Source: Lytechinus variegatus
Lineage: Eukaryota; Echinodermata; Echinoidea; Temnopleuroida; Toxopneustidae
Assembly: GCF_018143015.1 (NCBI RefSeq)
Contig: NC_054741.1
Coordinates: 8,892,683 to 8,956,682 of the forward strand
Direction: 5' to 3'
DNA length: 64,000 nt
In this document: one piece after another, positions 21,501-36,500 of the stretch
How the letters are laid out: every line of letters begins with the position of its first letter
Numbering within the stretch: position 1 is the stretch's first letter
Made by a program: the position numbers and the translations under genes
The notes under the pieces: model-generated
What the model saw: the letters and a program-made list of their open reading frames with translations, nothing else
The model's database searches: none
Told to the model about the DNA's origin: nothing

Positions 21501-24500
21501 CATGATTATGAAATTTTCTATTTTGCCAATATTCAGATCGGGACAATGAGATCAATTTTTTAATGAAAGCCATTTGAATACATAATCTAATACATTCATT
21601 TTATATCTAAGGAGATTAAAGAAAATATTTTGTTTAGGTGTCAGCTAATTGTTGGGCACTGCCATAAACAGAGAAATTTGACTGCCTTGATGATTTGATA
21701 ACTATCAAAGTGCCCTTCTTATCTCAGAACGTATAAATGCACAATATACACAACCCCAAAATACCAATTAAACATTCGATAATTCATGAATTCAACTTGA
21801 AGAGACCTTCGCCTTGCAGTGGGCTGAACATTGCTGATAAGATGATGATGATGATGAATTCATGAATAATTTTCCTGAAAAATGTACATCAAATTAAATT
21901 TACATCCCCCAATGGCATAAACTTTATGAAATAGCCACCAAAATTAATTGTCATGATGATAAGATAAAAAGGCATGAGAAAATTTAGAAAAGCGAGAAAA
22001 GAGGCGGTTGCCCGCAGATTGCAAAAAGTATACTATGCTGAGTAGACATCGACAGCGAGCTGGTGCCTGAAACTTGCTATCCCCGTTTGTTATTTTTCAT
22101 GTTTGTCACTAGTGACCCAGTAAATGAGAAATGCTGGTAATTTAGTGAAATTATGGACCTACTATGGTGAAATCTATATCACTGGCATGTATGGCAATGA
22201 CCTTGGGCGACAATGAGTCATGCATAATGAAGATTAACCACTACAATTACAATTTATCATAACAATCAACCAATCAGAATTTTATGCAAACACATAATCC
22301 ATTATTTCTAATTTTAAAAAAAATCCTGAAAATTCATGACCTATACAAATTTCGTTCGGGTACATTTTGGGGGGCTATGTTTCGACTCTCAAAAGATGAT
22401 CTACCGGAAATGTTTTCATCCTTGTTTCAAAGAAAGAACCTCATCCATTCTTATCCTACCCGCTGAAGGGTCTCATTCCCTCACTCCACCTCCCACCTAC
22501 TCGCACGTTATTTGCTCAAAGGACAATTGTATTTGAAGGACCCTGGTTTTGGAATCATCTTCCAAACGAAATAACTAGCTGTTAAATGTACATTAAAATC
22601 CTTTCCTTTGTCCAGCTATGGACTCGGTTAAGACCCTGTTAGACGTACTGGCTGAACAAATATAATGTATGTACCTTGTACCTTTTTTATAGTTATACCA
22701 AGTTAGTTTTGAATTTTCTCATTCTTCTCTCATCCCCCTGCCCCCCTCTCTTTCATTATTTGTCCACTTTCCCTCTCATTCTTTATTATACGTTTATCTT
22801 TGGCTTTTCATTTGTAGTCTGAATTTTTCGTAAATGTCCGGTCTCCTTTATAGCTAATTTAATGATTATTTTAAGGAACCTGCAGATATTACGAGTTCTG
22901 CTTTTTTATGCAGGTTCCTTCATATTTCATTTTACTGCCATTGTTATAATATTCTGCATATTCTATATGTAATCACATTTATTATAATTGTATTTTGTTA
23001 TATAATTTGCGAAGTATGAAAATATATTCAATTCAATAATAGAAATAAGCCCTATATATGTTTAGTCTACACCTACAAACCCTTGGCTTTCACTTAGTGC
23101 ATAATACAGAGTTTAAAGTTAGAGAGTAGAGATTCACTCGGCGGATTCTTCCAAATTAAAGGACAAGTCCACCCCAACAAAAAGTTGATTGGCATGCATG
23201 AAAAGAGAAAAATCCAACAAGTTTTATATCGTTCTATCATTTTCTTTGTGTGTGTGTGTATTTGAGTTTGTCAGACGTGTATCAATCAGATATGATTATT
23301 TACGTCTGGGACCGACCTAACGTCACCATCCGAAAGACGTGACCAGGGGGGCGTTTCATGAAAGGACTTGTCGGACGTTTTATCCGACAAGTCCCATTTC
23401 ATCCGACAGTTACCATAGTAACAGTACCTCTCAGCCAATCAACATCAGAGAAAAATGTCAGATCTGACAACTTGTCGGATGGAAATGTTGATGAAACACT
23501 CCCCAGGGCTCGAACCTCTGCATCAATTTGTAACTTCCCCATGCACAGCTTGGATTACAGGTGCACGCCACAACGCCCAAGCATATAACACTGGCAATTT
23601 TATCAAAATCGGATGTAAAATAAGAAAGTTATGACATTTCAACATTTCACAAAACAGTTATCCTGGTCGGTTGGTCGGTATGCAAATGAGGAAACTGATG
23701 ACATCATCCACTCACTATTTCTTTTGTATTCTATTATATAAGATATGAAATATTCTATTTCTTTTGTATTTTATTATATAAGATATGAAATATTCTAATT
23801 TTAATTCTCATTGTCAAGTGAAAAGACGATTTATTCCTTCCTGAACACATGGAATTAGCATTATTTAATGATGGTTCAGTCGAGTTGGTCCTTATTTTCA
23901 AATGATCTGCCAAAATATTGTAGAATTCACTATAAAAAAAACCAAAGTGAGTGAGGGACATCGTGGTCAGTCTCATTTGTATGTCACTGAGTTGCACGTA
24001 TCACTGTTCTGTGAAAAATAAGCGAAATTCTAAAATGTCATAACTTTCTTATTTTACATCCGATTTTGAGGAAATTTTAACCGTTATGCTACTTTGATTT
24101 TGCAATATTTATTTAAATCAACATTTTTTTCTGGGATGGCCGAACTTGACCTTTAGTATTTGACACAGGCATGATAATTTGGACTCTTAACCGGCATGGT
24201 AGTGTTTACGTGTCAAATTTGAGTATAGTTTGCTGGTTTCCCTAATACATGTAATATATCGCTTGATTTTCGTTCCTTTCGGTCTGTTTGCGTAACCTTT
24301 TCCTTCTAAACCAATATCGAGCCCAGTGCCTATATATACACACTTTCCTGGTAAAAATCATCGATGTTGCTGTCGCGATCGACATCATCCGACATCATTA
24401 TGGTGTTGTTTAGTCACTCTATAATTATTGTGTTTTCATGTCACAAGTGTTCCTATAACTTATTTGTTTACATTGGATTGCGGTCTTGTGAACAATATTA

Positions 24501-27500
24501 TCATCGTTATTACTATTATCGTTTTACTTTTTGTTATCGGCAGAGTCAGCATCATACTTAGGGCATTTGACCTAGAGTCTAGAATGAGTTAAAAACGCAC
24601 AGCTCACGGTCACCGCTCGCAAAGCAGTGTTATAAGAGCTCGCTGTATATAGCAACGATGAGCCTCTTCAACGCATAAGTATGATTGAATGACGATGGCT
24701 ACCTTACGCGTCATACTGTTTCTCTTCTTGATGAAGTCATTACCATTCTATTGTTTCTGTTATTCCTACTGTGACCTTGAAGGTGGCAACAAGTATCCAT
24801 ACGAGAGCAGTGCAGCAGATGATACGAGTGTCGCCGGTGAGTTAATCATGTTTCCCGGTTATTTTTCTATCTGGTACCACACCATATTAATACTGAGTGG
24901 AATAATTATGGGTCATCAAGTTCTCGATTCCTTTCCTTTGGAAAAGCGCAGGGGGGGGGGGGTAGTATCGATATGCGAACAAATTGGAATACAGAGAAAG
25001 ATAATGATCGAGTGAAAGTATATGTAGAGACATTTATGCTATTCAAAATAATTATATTAGCTGCGGGATTAACTATAAACTTAAATCCTTCACCACGCAG
25101 GTAAAAGCAAATTATCTAGTTGCCCCTTGAAAGACTTAACTCTCATTTTGATATACAATTTACCTTCACACTCGTTTTTCTTTTAGGTCTTATTTCAGAT
25201 CATTCTTCAAAGTAGAGTTTACCTATAATTTGTAGGGGATCATTTATGATGCATTTAGAAAGCGATTGACCGAAGGTTATATAGGCGCGGATCCAGAATC
25301 GGACTTTATAGGGGTGGAAATTGTTCCGAAAAAATTGACAGACAAAGCACACACACCGGTTATCAGCAAAATAAAGGACAATTCACCCCCTCCCCCCACC
25401 AAAAAAAAATGGCAAAAAGGGTCATCGCTCAATTTACGGGGCGTGCAATTAAAGGCGTATCTACAGGGTGCATCATTATATTTTCACATTTCAAGGGTGT
25501 GCCAGCACCCCCCCCCCCCCCGATGGGCCTGAATATATAGTGCTCATATGTTTCCACGCTTTGCAGCCGCGACCATTTAAAGAAATTCTTTCTTTGAACT
25601 GTGCAGGGGTACGTGTTATACTTTACTTTATTTTATATAGGCTACACCAAGGCTACACTCTTTGAATCCTCTGCAGGCCATTCTCTCACTTTCTTTTACT
25701 TCACGTAGAATGCACCTCTGTAGCTTGTTTCATGTTGACAGAATAATTTATTACGTAATATAGAAAATGGCTTGTTGACCGATGTTACTGTGTTCACTAT
25801 ATAGTTCTCGAAGTTACCAAAAGCATGTAAAGTCTAAAGTCTAAATTAATGTTCACCAACCACGTGTGCTATACAAGTAGACATATTTCATGTATCCTGC
25901 ATCAGAAAAAAACCAAATCCTTAGGGCCTGCTTGTTAATTGTCATAAAAATATCAATAAAGCGAAAGAAAATCTTGCTTTTATATTTCTCCTGTGGAAAA
26001 TATGAAATGAAAGACAACAAAAAATAAAATGATTTACCTTGGAATCTCGATCATGTTTCTTTGTAGGACTAGTGTATCGCAGCTCTCAATAAATTGTTTT
26101 GAAAATGACATTCCAAAAGTTACTCTTATAACGTATATCAGGTCAAGGATACTAGACATGCTGGAGTGTTGTCATAAGTAATATATCAATCCATCAGAAA
26201 ACCTCATTACCTTATTTTAGTAGATTGAATTTCTTTTGATCTGATTTCATTTTGAATAAAGAAAAATAATAATTCAATGGATGTCAATAGTAATTCGATA
26301 TTACCTGCACATTTGACCAAGTGCTGATAATAATGAACTAACACGCCTCCGGGAAGAGTAGTACTGTGTGCATGCTGAAGCATCATCAAGATTTTCAGGG
26401 GGTGCTGCATGCGTACATTTGCCCGGGGTTATTGCTCCAAAGTGACGAAGATTCGGGAGCAGTAACCTTGCTTGACAATTTTTTTCTGACGACAATCACC
26501 TGAACCCCCCCCCCCAGGTTCCGCGGCCCCTGTATGTGTTATGGATGTAGCCCGGGGGGCCACTTCCATTCACGAGTGGATACAATGCGCGACCATTGGG
26601 TCTCGAAAAGCACCCTAAACACGTAATTTCCATATTCTGAAAATGCACCCCTTGACAAGTATTGGCGTGTGAAACCCTACCCTTAACAAGTATTGGCAAA
26701 TATTCCCTGAAATGAACCCCTAAACAAGTACAGGAATGTTTTATTGTTACGGGTCCTTCGGTCGTCGGCTTTACCTTATTTGATTTAGTACGACCCCACC
26801 CTCTACACCTCGCGCAAATCGGACTCTAAACACGAAGTGTTGGGGCAAAAAGGACATCCTTTATAAAACATTTTGATTTTGTTTTATCATCCCCGCAAAT
26901 TCGACCCTAAACACGTAATTTTCCTAGAGAAATAGATACCCTTTTTTCATTATTTTTGTGCTTTTGACACCCTTATCACGTTACGTACGTAACGTGCCCT
27001 ATCGTGAAAAGGACATCCTTTTTACGTGTTTTTTTGGTCGCGCATGGTATCCACTCGTCAATGTAAGTGCCCCCCCCCCCGGGGATGTAGGCTTATATCG
27101 TGCACATTACTTCAGAAACCAAAGCCTTGATATGATTCCCGGATATGATTGTACTTTAGATCTTGCACCTCCTTATTCACCAACCCTTTGCTAGAATTAA
27201 TGCTACGTTGAAATCATTCAGAACAAATTGTGTTAAAGAATGGAATATGTGTCCTGCTGATATAAGAAATAGCAGTACCCTGTCCAGGCGCGTACGCAGG
27301 ATTTTTGAAAGGGGGGGGGTTCGAGCTGATTTTTTTTTAAATCTCCCGCCCAGTCAGTCTCTAAAAAGTGATGAGCGGGGGGGGAGGTGATTATTTTTTT
27401 ATTTTTTTTTTTTTTCAGCGCTGCAAATAAGACAATAACATTTAAGTGGGGATGGGGTATGTAACAGTGCGGTCATGACCCGCGAGCGAGCAGAAATGTT

Positions 27501-30500
27501 CTCGTTTTTGCGTTGAAAACATAACCTTTTTGTCAATAGTTTGTTGGTATCATAGTCGATGCTACATGTCCTTCGGATCGTAGCACTCATGATATGGCCT
27601 TGATCAGAACACTAGAAACTTGAGAAATGTCATGAATAATTACGAGCGAGCCGAAATGTTTGCGTTTTTCCGTCAAAACATACAATTCTTCTCAATAGCT
27701 TGTTGGTAATGATTACATATTAGTTGATGACACATGTCCTTCTGCTCGTAAGTCTCATGATATGGCCTTGATCAAGAGACTAGAAACTTAAGAAATTTCA
27801 TAAATGATTACGAGCGAGCGGAGTGAGCGAGCCGAAATTTTCGCGTTTTCCCGTCAAAACATACATTTCTTGTCAATAGTTTGTTAGTAAATCAAGTATT
27901 AGTCGATTCTACATGTCCTTCTATTCGTAACACTCATAATACGGCCTTGAACAGGAGACTAGATACTTATGGAATTTCATAAATTATTACGAGCGAGCGG
28001 AGCGAGCTAACCGACATTTTAGCGTTTTCCGTCATTTTGGTTTTCATATTGGTAAAACATATTTTGTAAGAAAACGTATGTCTTTGTCTTGGTTCACTTG
28101 TATTCATAAGTATACATCATGATAATCATGTATGGCCTTGTTAATGGCGATACCGTGATCATGTCGGCGACATGCGGAAATAAAAGATATAATAAAATGG
28201 AGCGAGCGAAGCGAGCGGAAATTTTTCTGTGTTTTTCGTCGGAAACATGAGATTCTGTTCATTATTGCTGTCATATACATTATTGGGTAGGGGAACTGTC
28301 CGTAACCAGACCAAGGAGTTATCAGGCGCTTGCCCGATAACTCCTTGACCAGACCGACCTCTGGGGAGACAAGCAAAAAAAAAAAAAAAAAAAGGGGTAT
28401 TGAACCCCCTAACCCCCCCCCCCTTGCGTACGCGCCTGACCCTGTCTCGGTTAAGGAAATTATGTCATAAATATCTACTTGATAAATTTAAGACTATAGT
28501 TGTTAGTTGCACCTGGGGGTGACATGTTTGGAGTGTGAATGGGTGTGTTTGTCTGTGTGAGTGAGCGAATGCTTGCGTATGGGTTATGTTCCTGTTGTGA
28601 TCTTTAAATACCTTGTAATTTTTATCATTTTTTTTCTCATAGTTCTATGTTTAAGTAAAATATCATATGCAGGGGCCCCTACAAGCTGTGCTTCTTTGGG
28701 GTCCCAAACCTGTCATTTTCATCAGTTCTTTGTAATGTAACCATTTTATTTTGTTTGTACTTTTGTACTTTTTTGTACTTTGTACTTTTTTGACTGGTTT
28801 GAATAAATTCAATTCAATTCAATTCGTTTGAATAATTCAATTCAATTTCTATTTAAAAATCGTTCCTAGGGTCCTAATAGACTAAACCATAGAGCTATTA
28901 CAGCTCTATGACTGAACGTATTACGATGGAAAATCCATTGTTCTGTCAGGAACTTCTAAATGCCACGATTTCAGAAAATTCCATCAATTGTTAATAATAA
29001 TGAGTTAGTGGAACGGGAAACCTTTCTTTATTATTGTCCTATCTTTTTCATTGTCGTTATACCTTATATTCATCACAAAAAAAGACGAGTGTATACCATG
29101 CTTGCAGGAGTAGATGGCGCGCTGTGTAATATTAGACATGTAGAAGGCTATGTCGAATATTTTTCTTTACATTAAATGGGTGGTCCAGGCTGGATATATT
29201 TATATCTCAAGAAATGGAGTAAAATCATGGACCTTGGTAAAATTAACAAAGCAAAATGCTGAAAATTTGATCAAAATCGGATAACAAATAACAAAGTTAT
29301 TGAATTTTACAGATTTGCATTATTCCGGTGAAAAAGTTCTTGGCACTTCTTTATGAATATTGATTTGTTCTTTTGTATTTTATTGTATGACATTAGGTTT
29401 ATTCAAAATATTTCTACCAAGAACTAAAACAATTGGATTGACAACTGATTAAGTTCATTAGTTATTTATTACCTAAACTGATTTCATCATAACTGATACA
29501 CAGCGCTCATTTACACAATGTATGACATAATGAAACATTTATGATTTCATGTAATAAGGGATGGTTAGATGTATAGTTTCATGTGACACCAGGGACCTGG
29601 GAAGCGGGGGTGCTGAAGCACCCCCATAAATTTTCCTGGGGGTGCTGCGTGTATTATTTCCCATAGGCAGCACCCCCACGAAATCAGGTTCCCTTTGTGT
29701 TTTTTTCATTTATGTTATGATGTACATAATTATCACATCCGACAATTGCAAATTATTTACATAGTCTTTCACATACTCCAATAACATCCCTTCTATGACG
29801 CGATTCAATCACGCTCGGCACTCCGATACAGACGTAGTGGCGCGCGATACGTGATATCCATAGTTTACACACTACTCGATAGCAGGGAGGGACATAGGTG
29901 TGGCTGACTTGAAACTTCTAAGTGAGGACATGCGCTCGACCGCCCGTGTTTTGTATTAACAATTACAAGTCAGACAATAGAAATCAAATTTCAGTCTTTT
30001 TCGCCCTGCCCATGGCGCTGGGAAGCGGGGGTGCTGGGGGTGAAGCACCAAAATTTTGGGGATTCTGCATGTGTTATTTTCCATAGGCAGCACCTCCTGG
30101 AAATCTAGTGGTAATTTGATAAATGACAGAAATGTAATGAAAATGAACCACGTTTTGTAGAACCCACCCCCCCTTCAGAATTATCCGACACAAAGCTTAA
30201 ATAGTGCTTAAATTCATCCTTTTTCAGATCGGAATAATAAATATTTTCTGCTCGCGCTTCGCGCTCGCATTATTGATTTTTATAATAAAAAATGTATTTA
30301 CACTGCCCAGATACTAGGTCTAACTTTAAACACACACACGCATGTTTTATACGCAGCTTGTTTGGGGCTACTCTGGGCTGAAAATATTTATATCAAATAA
30401 AATTTTATGAAAATCTAATTTAAGTTACTAGTATATAATTCTAAAGTTTAGCAATATTTTATGAAAATGGTGATATGCATGTTGTCATGAATATTTAATA

Positions 30501-33500
30501 GGTGGGTTGACATGTGCGGAAATCTGTCCACAAAGATAAGGGGACCAGGGCCTGGAAAATATGACAAGCAAAAAAAAAAGAAAAAAAAAAGTTTTTCACC
30601 CAAAATGTAAGATCACTTAGTCCAAAAGGTGTTATTTCGATTGTGAAGTAATGTATTTTTGGTAGGGGGGCACGTCCCCCTGTCCCCTCTGGGATTTCTG
30701 CCTATGTGGGTTGAACATGTCACATCCCCACTATCATGTTTATTGTGTTGTGAAAAAAAAAATCGTTTCATTTTTCATACCAGTGTGAATGATATCTCTC
30801 CCATATAATGAGTTGCAGAAAAGAATATCTAATAGACTAAATCAGTTGTCAATTCAACTGTTTTTGGTTCTTGAAGGGAAAATATTTAAAAAAAAAATAC
30901 AAAAGAACAAGTGGGGATATGACATCATCAGTTTGCTCGTTGAATATTAATGAAGACATGCTTAAAACTGTTTCACCGGAGTAATGCTAATCTTTAAAAT
31001 GCAATAATTTTTATATTCTTTGTCAGATTTTGATCAAATCTTTATTCTTATTATCATCTGATTTTTCTTTATCTGGTCAAATATCAAAAATGTTCTGCTC
31101 GCGCTTCACGCTCACATTATTACCCATCATTTTCTTGATTTACAAAACATAAATAGAATGTCCCAATTATAGGTCTGAAATCTCAATTTTGTTTCCGCTC
31201 GCGCTTCGCGCTCGCATCAATTGTATAGTTATATACCTATTCTGTTCATGATTAGAAAAGTGCTTAAGATGTCCTGTTTTTAGGTCTGAAATCTCATTTT
31301 TATTTCAGCTCGCGCTTCACGCTTGCATCAATTGTATTATTATATACCTATCCTCTTCATTATTAGAAAAGTGCTTAGAATGTCTCATTTTTTTTTGTTG
31401 AAATCTCAATTTTGTTTCCGCTCGCGCTTCGCACTCGCATCAATTTTAAAGTTGTATACCTATCCTCTTCATTATTAGAAAAGTGCTTTGAATGTTTTTT
31501 TTTTATCTGAAATCTCAATTTTGTTTCCGCTCGCGCAATTGTATAGTTATATACCTATCCTGTTCATAATTTAAAAAGTGCTTAAGATGTCCCGTTTTTA
31601 GGTCTGATATCTCATTTTTATTTCCGCTCGCGCTTTGCGCTCGCATCAATTGTATAGTTATATACCTATCCTCTTCATTATGAGAAAAGTGCTTAGAATG
31701 TCCTGTATTTAGATCTGAATGTCAAAATTTTCAGCTCGCGCTTCGCGCTCGCATCAATTGTATAGTTATATACCTACCCTGTTCGTAATTTAAAAAGTGC
31801 TTAAGATGTCCCGTATTTAGGTCTGAAATCTCATTTTTATTTCCGCTCGCGCTTCGCGCTCGCATCAATTGTATAGTTATATACTTATCCTCTTCATTAT
31901 TAGAAAAGTGCTTAGAATGTCCAGTATTTAGGTCTGAATGTCAAAATTTCAGCTCGCGCTTCGCGCTTGCATTATTTGGTTGTTGATATATGTATCGTCT
32001 TAATGGGTAACTGCAAACAGTCCTTATACCACTTTCCTTTCTATCAGAACGTATACAAAATATATCTGCTCGCACTGATCACTTTCGCAGTTATTATTTG
32101 TTACATATGCATGTTGTTTAGGACCACAAACATTGCTCAAAATGTTCAATTTGTTCAGGACAAAATACATGAATCCCCCCAAAAAAAAATAGCTTGCGCT
32201 CCGCGCTCTAATTATATATCTATGTTCTTTTATAAAAAAAGCTAAGAAGTGACTGTCATTTATATGTATGTACATATATATGGGGGGGGGGGCTGGGTGT
32301 GTGTGGTGTCCTTAGAGGTGTGTGTGTAATTATGGAAAACTCAATTGTGTTCCATCCTCCCCCCCCCTCCACCTTTGAGGAGAGATTTCAGCACCCCCAC
32401 TGAAAAAATCGTTCCCAGGTCCCTGTCTTGTGATCTGATTGGCTATAAATATAATTGGCTGGTCTTGCATGGATGTACAGTGTATTTGGAAGGAAAATGG
32501 CAGTTTGGCCCGCTTACTATACAACCATGCGACTAAACAAGCTTGGGTCAGACGGATAGATGTAGGCCTATATAATAGTTTCCTGTGTTCTGATTGGTTA
32601 AAACTATGCATGTATTGGGCAAATCTCATGGTTTACATAAATGGTTTCACTTGCAGGGGCGGATCCAGGATTTTGAAATGGGGGGGGGGGCGCCAGCGGC
32701 GAGGGAGCGAAGCGACCGAGCGGGGGAGGGGGGATACCCCCTCCCACGGCAAGGACTTTTTCAAAAAATCATGTCCAAAAGTCGTATTTTGAGAGCACCT
32801 TTAGAAGAAAAATGCACACTTAAATCACTGTAACTTCATGAATAAAAGACACATACTGACTCATTTAGGAGCTGGTTTCCAGTCACACACCGTATAAGCG
32901 GTCATTCAAAACATACATTTGGCAAAGGCTCTTCACTTGCTTGCATCGTGTGATTGAAACGTCAAATTTAAATGATACGAAACTGAGACTTGTAATCGAT
33001 AAGTTCCGAATAATCCATTCTGTTTATTGTCATTTGTGTATTTACATTGTGTGTTTCAAACGAGAATTGTTTAGTCGTATGGCAACATGCATAAAATTCG
33101 GTTCTTTTTTCCCCAAAATGCACAGTAAATTGTTACAAACTACAGAAAAAAACGACATCATCTTCTGGTAATCAACCTTTTCCCTCGTATTATTTTCAAA
33201 TCATCTTCAATAATCCAGTCATTCTGCACAACCTCAAAGTAATATAATGCTTCTTAAGGGGATTCTCATCATTAATACAATTTTGCTCCTTGATAATTCG
33301 TTGGAATGATTGCTTCGGCGAAACTTATTAGTTGGGGCGCCCTGGATAATATGCCTCTGAATCTACCAGAAAGTGTAAAAGTTAGTTTACATTAAATACA
33401 AATATGTCTGACCTATACATTTCAGTGAAAATGTACATGACCAAGGCAGAATGATAATGCTGCGCACGTGGCGCCCGATATAGGGCTTCATCTTTGAGTG

Positions 33501-36500
33501 AAGAATAATCTCGGGGATAGACATTATCATTCGCATCGTTGACACTTTCTCTCGCGATCTGTTACTTACAATTTACATGTATTTGCCATAAAGACGGACA
33601 AACGCATGTTACAAAAAACACAAAATTTCGGGGAAAAATGATATCCAATCCAACATCTTCACACTGGTCACTGCACTGCAACTCCCGATTACAAGTGGTG
33701 CAACTTTCCAACCAATCGACTTGCGCGCCCTGGAATTCCGGAATTTACATATTGCAATACAGTATGACAGAGGTGCATTTGTGCGAACACAAAGGCCATG
33801 AGCGTAAGTTAAAATATAGTTTTGACTAGATCTAGCCCTTGAAATTGACTACATTGTACCAATCCAGTAAATATAACCATCAAAAAAAATAATAAAATCC
33901 GGCGAAAATAGGGGGGGGGGGCGCCCTCCTCTGGATCCGCCACTGACTTGTGTAATGTTATGTCTATTAGATCTGAAAATCCGGCATGCACGTGAAGGAT
34001 ATTGCTTTATTATGTCTGGAATGATTGACCATAATTGACAGGTCAAGGATCGGCTGTGTCCATAACTTTTCTTCTTCCTTCCTCCTTTCTTTTCTTCTTC
34101 TTCTTCTTCTTCTTCTCCTTCTTCTTCTTCATCTTCTTCATCTTTTTCTTCTTCTTCTTCTTTTAACAAACATAAATGCATTATTACGATGGTGAGTTGT
34201 AATCACAATTATATGCTTAAGTCAATGTTTGAATGGGTCGTATACTGTAAACCAAATGTTGTGTAACATTACCACCACGAGGGTAATTATGTGTCCAACC
34301 AATTTGGGGCAGATTACACAATGCGGGAAGCATTATTGCCCAGTAAGGTTAAAAAATAAGCAATAATTACTTTAGAATGGGCAAAATTTTCATCACACTG
34401 GATAAATAAAAGAAATGCCCAATGATGGTTTGACCAACTAATGAAATTCTAAATGATTATTGTAGTCCAAATGATTGAGAATGGCAATGGATCATTTTTA
34501 TTGGTACATCTGTTCCCTCTGCACAAACTTGAGAGGTTGAAATAAGAAAGAGTTTCTTTGAAAATTCGGACCGGAATAGAAAAATTAACGATTTTTTAGG
34601 ACAATCCTGATCATTATCACGAGAACAGAGTGTTCATTTTATTAGATATAATTGGATCAATTCTTCATTATTATCTACGGAGATGATTGTGTATGTTTAT
34701 CGTTAATGATCATGAGGTTAGAAAAACAACAACTACATTTAAATATAACTTTATATCTTAATTCTAAAGTAGAAACCTGAATGTTTTAACGGCTTTAAAA
34801 TCCAGTGGGGCTAGTTGATAATGGAAGTTACAAGGAAAAGAAATAACCATAATATACACCCCTAAAACTACAGACAAACCAAAAAAGGGGGATTAATATA
34901 CTATATTCCTGACAATATGTCTGGCAAAGATAAGTAGGAAAGAACGAAAAAAATACTTTGACCACTAATGATGTTTCCTGGTTATACGCTTTGTCTGTTT
35001 GACTAATTTTATGTTGCTCGTAGAATCGAGAGTCTTCATCTAAAAATTTAAATATTTTAAGCAAAAGTTTGACTGCGCACATGTTGATCTGTCAAGAATT
35101 ACTTGAAAAATGTAACCTTTACATGGTGGAGAAGGATAATATAGGATGATCAGAACATTCAGCTCCTTTTTTCTGTTTTATTTTTCCAGATTCATATGAT
35201 GGATTCACTTCAGAAATCACGATTTGTCCAGACGGTAAGTGCATGTTACTGATGCTGACTTGACTTGGAAAATAAAACGCAGAAATTAATCTGTAGCATG
35301 AAAGCATGCAGGCATATTGGAAGAAAAAATATATACTTAATTATTTTCATGCCTTGCGCGATTTTCTCAATTGCCTATGGGCTTATTTTCCCTTTTAGTT
35401 AAGTGTCAGGCGCAGGCCCTAGCTATCTACATAATTATCAATTACATTCATTCAAACCTAGATAAAACATTAAAAAATTAACATTCAAGGAATTTGATTT
35501 ACCGTCCCATCTTAATCGATTTAAAATCGACTCACCGGGCGTCATTCAAGTATTGAGAGGGTTGAGAGCCCCCCCCCCCCCCTTCTCGCTCGCGAGCGTA
35601 CACACACACACACCCACCCTCACTCACGCACCGGTGCTAAAATAAAGCCCATGCTTGAGATTGTAGTATATGCAAAAGGGTGTGATTTTATGTCTCTAAA
35701 CAATCTCAGAAACACATCTCTAATGAACGCTGTATAGGCCTATCAACATACAATTTTTTCATGACATTGCTTTCCTGTGAAAACCTCTCCAATTTTCATG
35801 TAAAGACTCATAGCTATTGTAAATTCGCCATTATTGTAAAATAAATGAAAACCTTGATTGTGATTGTCTGCTGAGCCGTGTTAATGGCAAATACTGGACC
35901 CTGGTTGTTACAGTTGTAACTCATTACGAAACGAACCCAAGATTATGGTTCTTCTTTTTCAACCTCACCTGCTGCGATCGCGGCGTAGTTATGTTATTAG
36001 ACAAACTAAAGCAAGATAACTCTTTTAAAGCTCTTGCACAGCATGGTATCAATAATGCTTTTCAGTTTATTTTTATTTCTTTGATAACTTTCTCAGACTG
36101 GAAATACCAAACCTGTTTTACAACGTCATTATTAACAGCATCGTGTCGAATCTGCATCGGTTTTGCAGAAACAAGAACAGACGTATTCAATATCTTATTT
36201 GTACTTTTCTTTCACTATGCAGATAACTGCTTTTCGTATTCAGTACTGATCGACCAATGTGACACAAACTCAAGCTTTTCTCCTGGATTTTACTGCTATT
36301 GTGATATCGAATGCGAACATTTTGATGATTGTTGTTACGGCTTTACGAATGAAAATGCATCTGTCATGGCAACAGATGGCATGCTGAAGCCAGAGCTGCA
36401 ATACTGGAGTTGTACCACTTTCACGCTTGGTATTGAAAGAAAGTCGGCTTGCCTCAACAATTTCCTTGTGGTAGACAAGTGTCCATCTTCTGCTGGGATA

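Larger units (their letters stand above)
23156..24156. mobile_element. TTAA palindromic MITE family AGGACAAGTCCACC, copy A
   Basis: TTAA plus AGGACAAGTCCACCCC at 23156 and a decayed mirror (GAACTTGACCTTTAG) at 24156. The arms contain the family block ATCAAAATCGGATGTAAAAT (23602) mirrored by ATTTTACATCCGATTTTGA (24050). Longer than sister copies (58157-58763 and 61532-62140) because a SINE, itself carrying a MITE, sits in the left arm at about 23230-23588. Confidence 0.8.

Noticed and set aside
31090-31980. Regularly spaced short repeat, CRISPR-like at first sight
   Set aside because: The sequence between cores is itself repeated (TATAGTTATATACC, GAAAAGTGCTTA), so there are no unique spacers; host genes are animal with introns.
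29590-32425. Single hAT-like element with ends CAGGGACCTGGGAA and TTCCCAGGTCCCTG
   Set aside because: The ends match, but a palindromic MITE arm at 30720-31060 would have to lie both inside and outside it, and no target duplication is seen. More likely two partial elements of one family.
35991-36222. Upstream extension of the receptor ectodomain frame
   Set aside because: Open by chance: hydrophobic AT-rich residues without a plausible signal start, ending at a strong acceptor (36221-36222); the 35190 microexon fits in phase instead.
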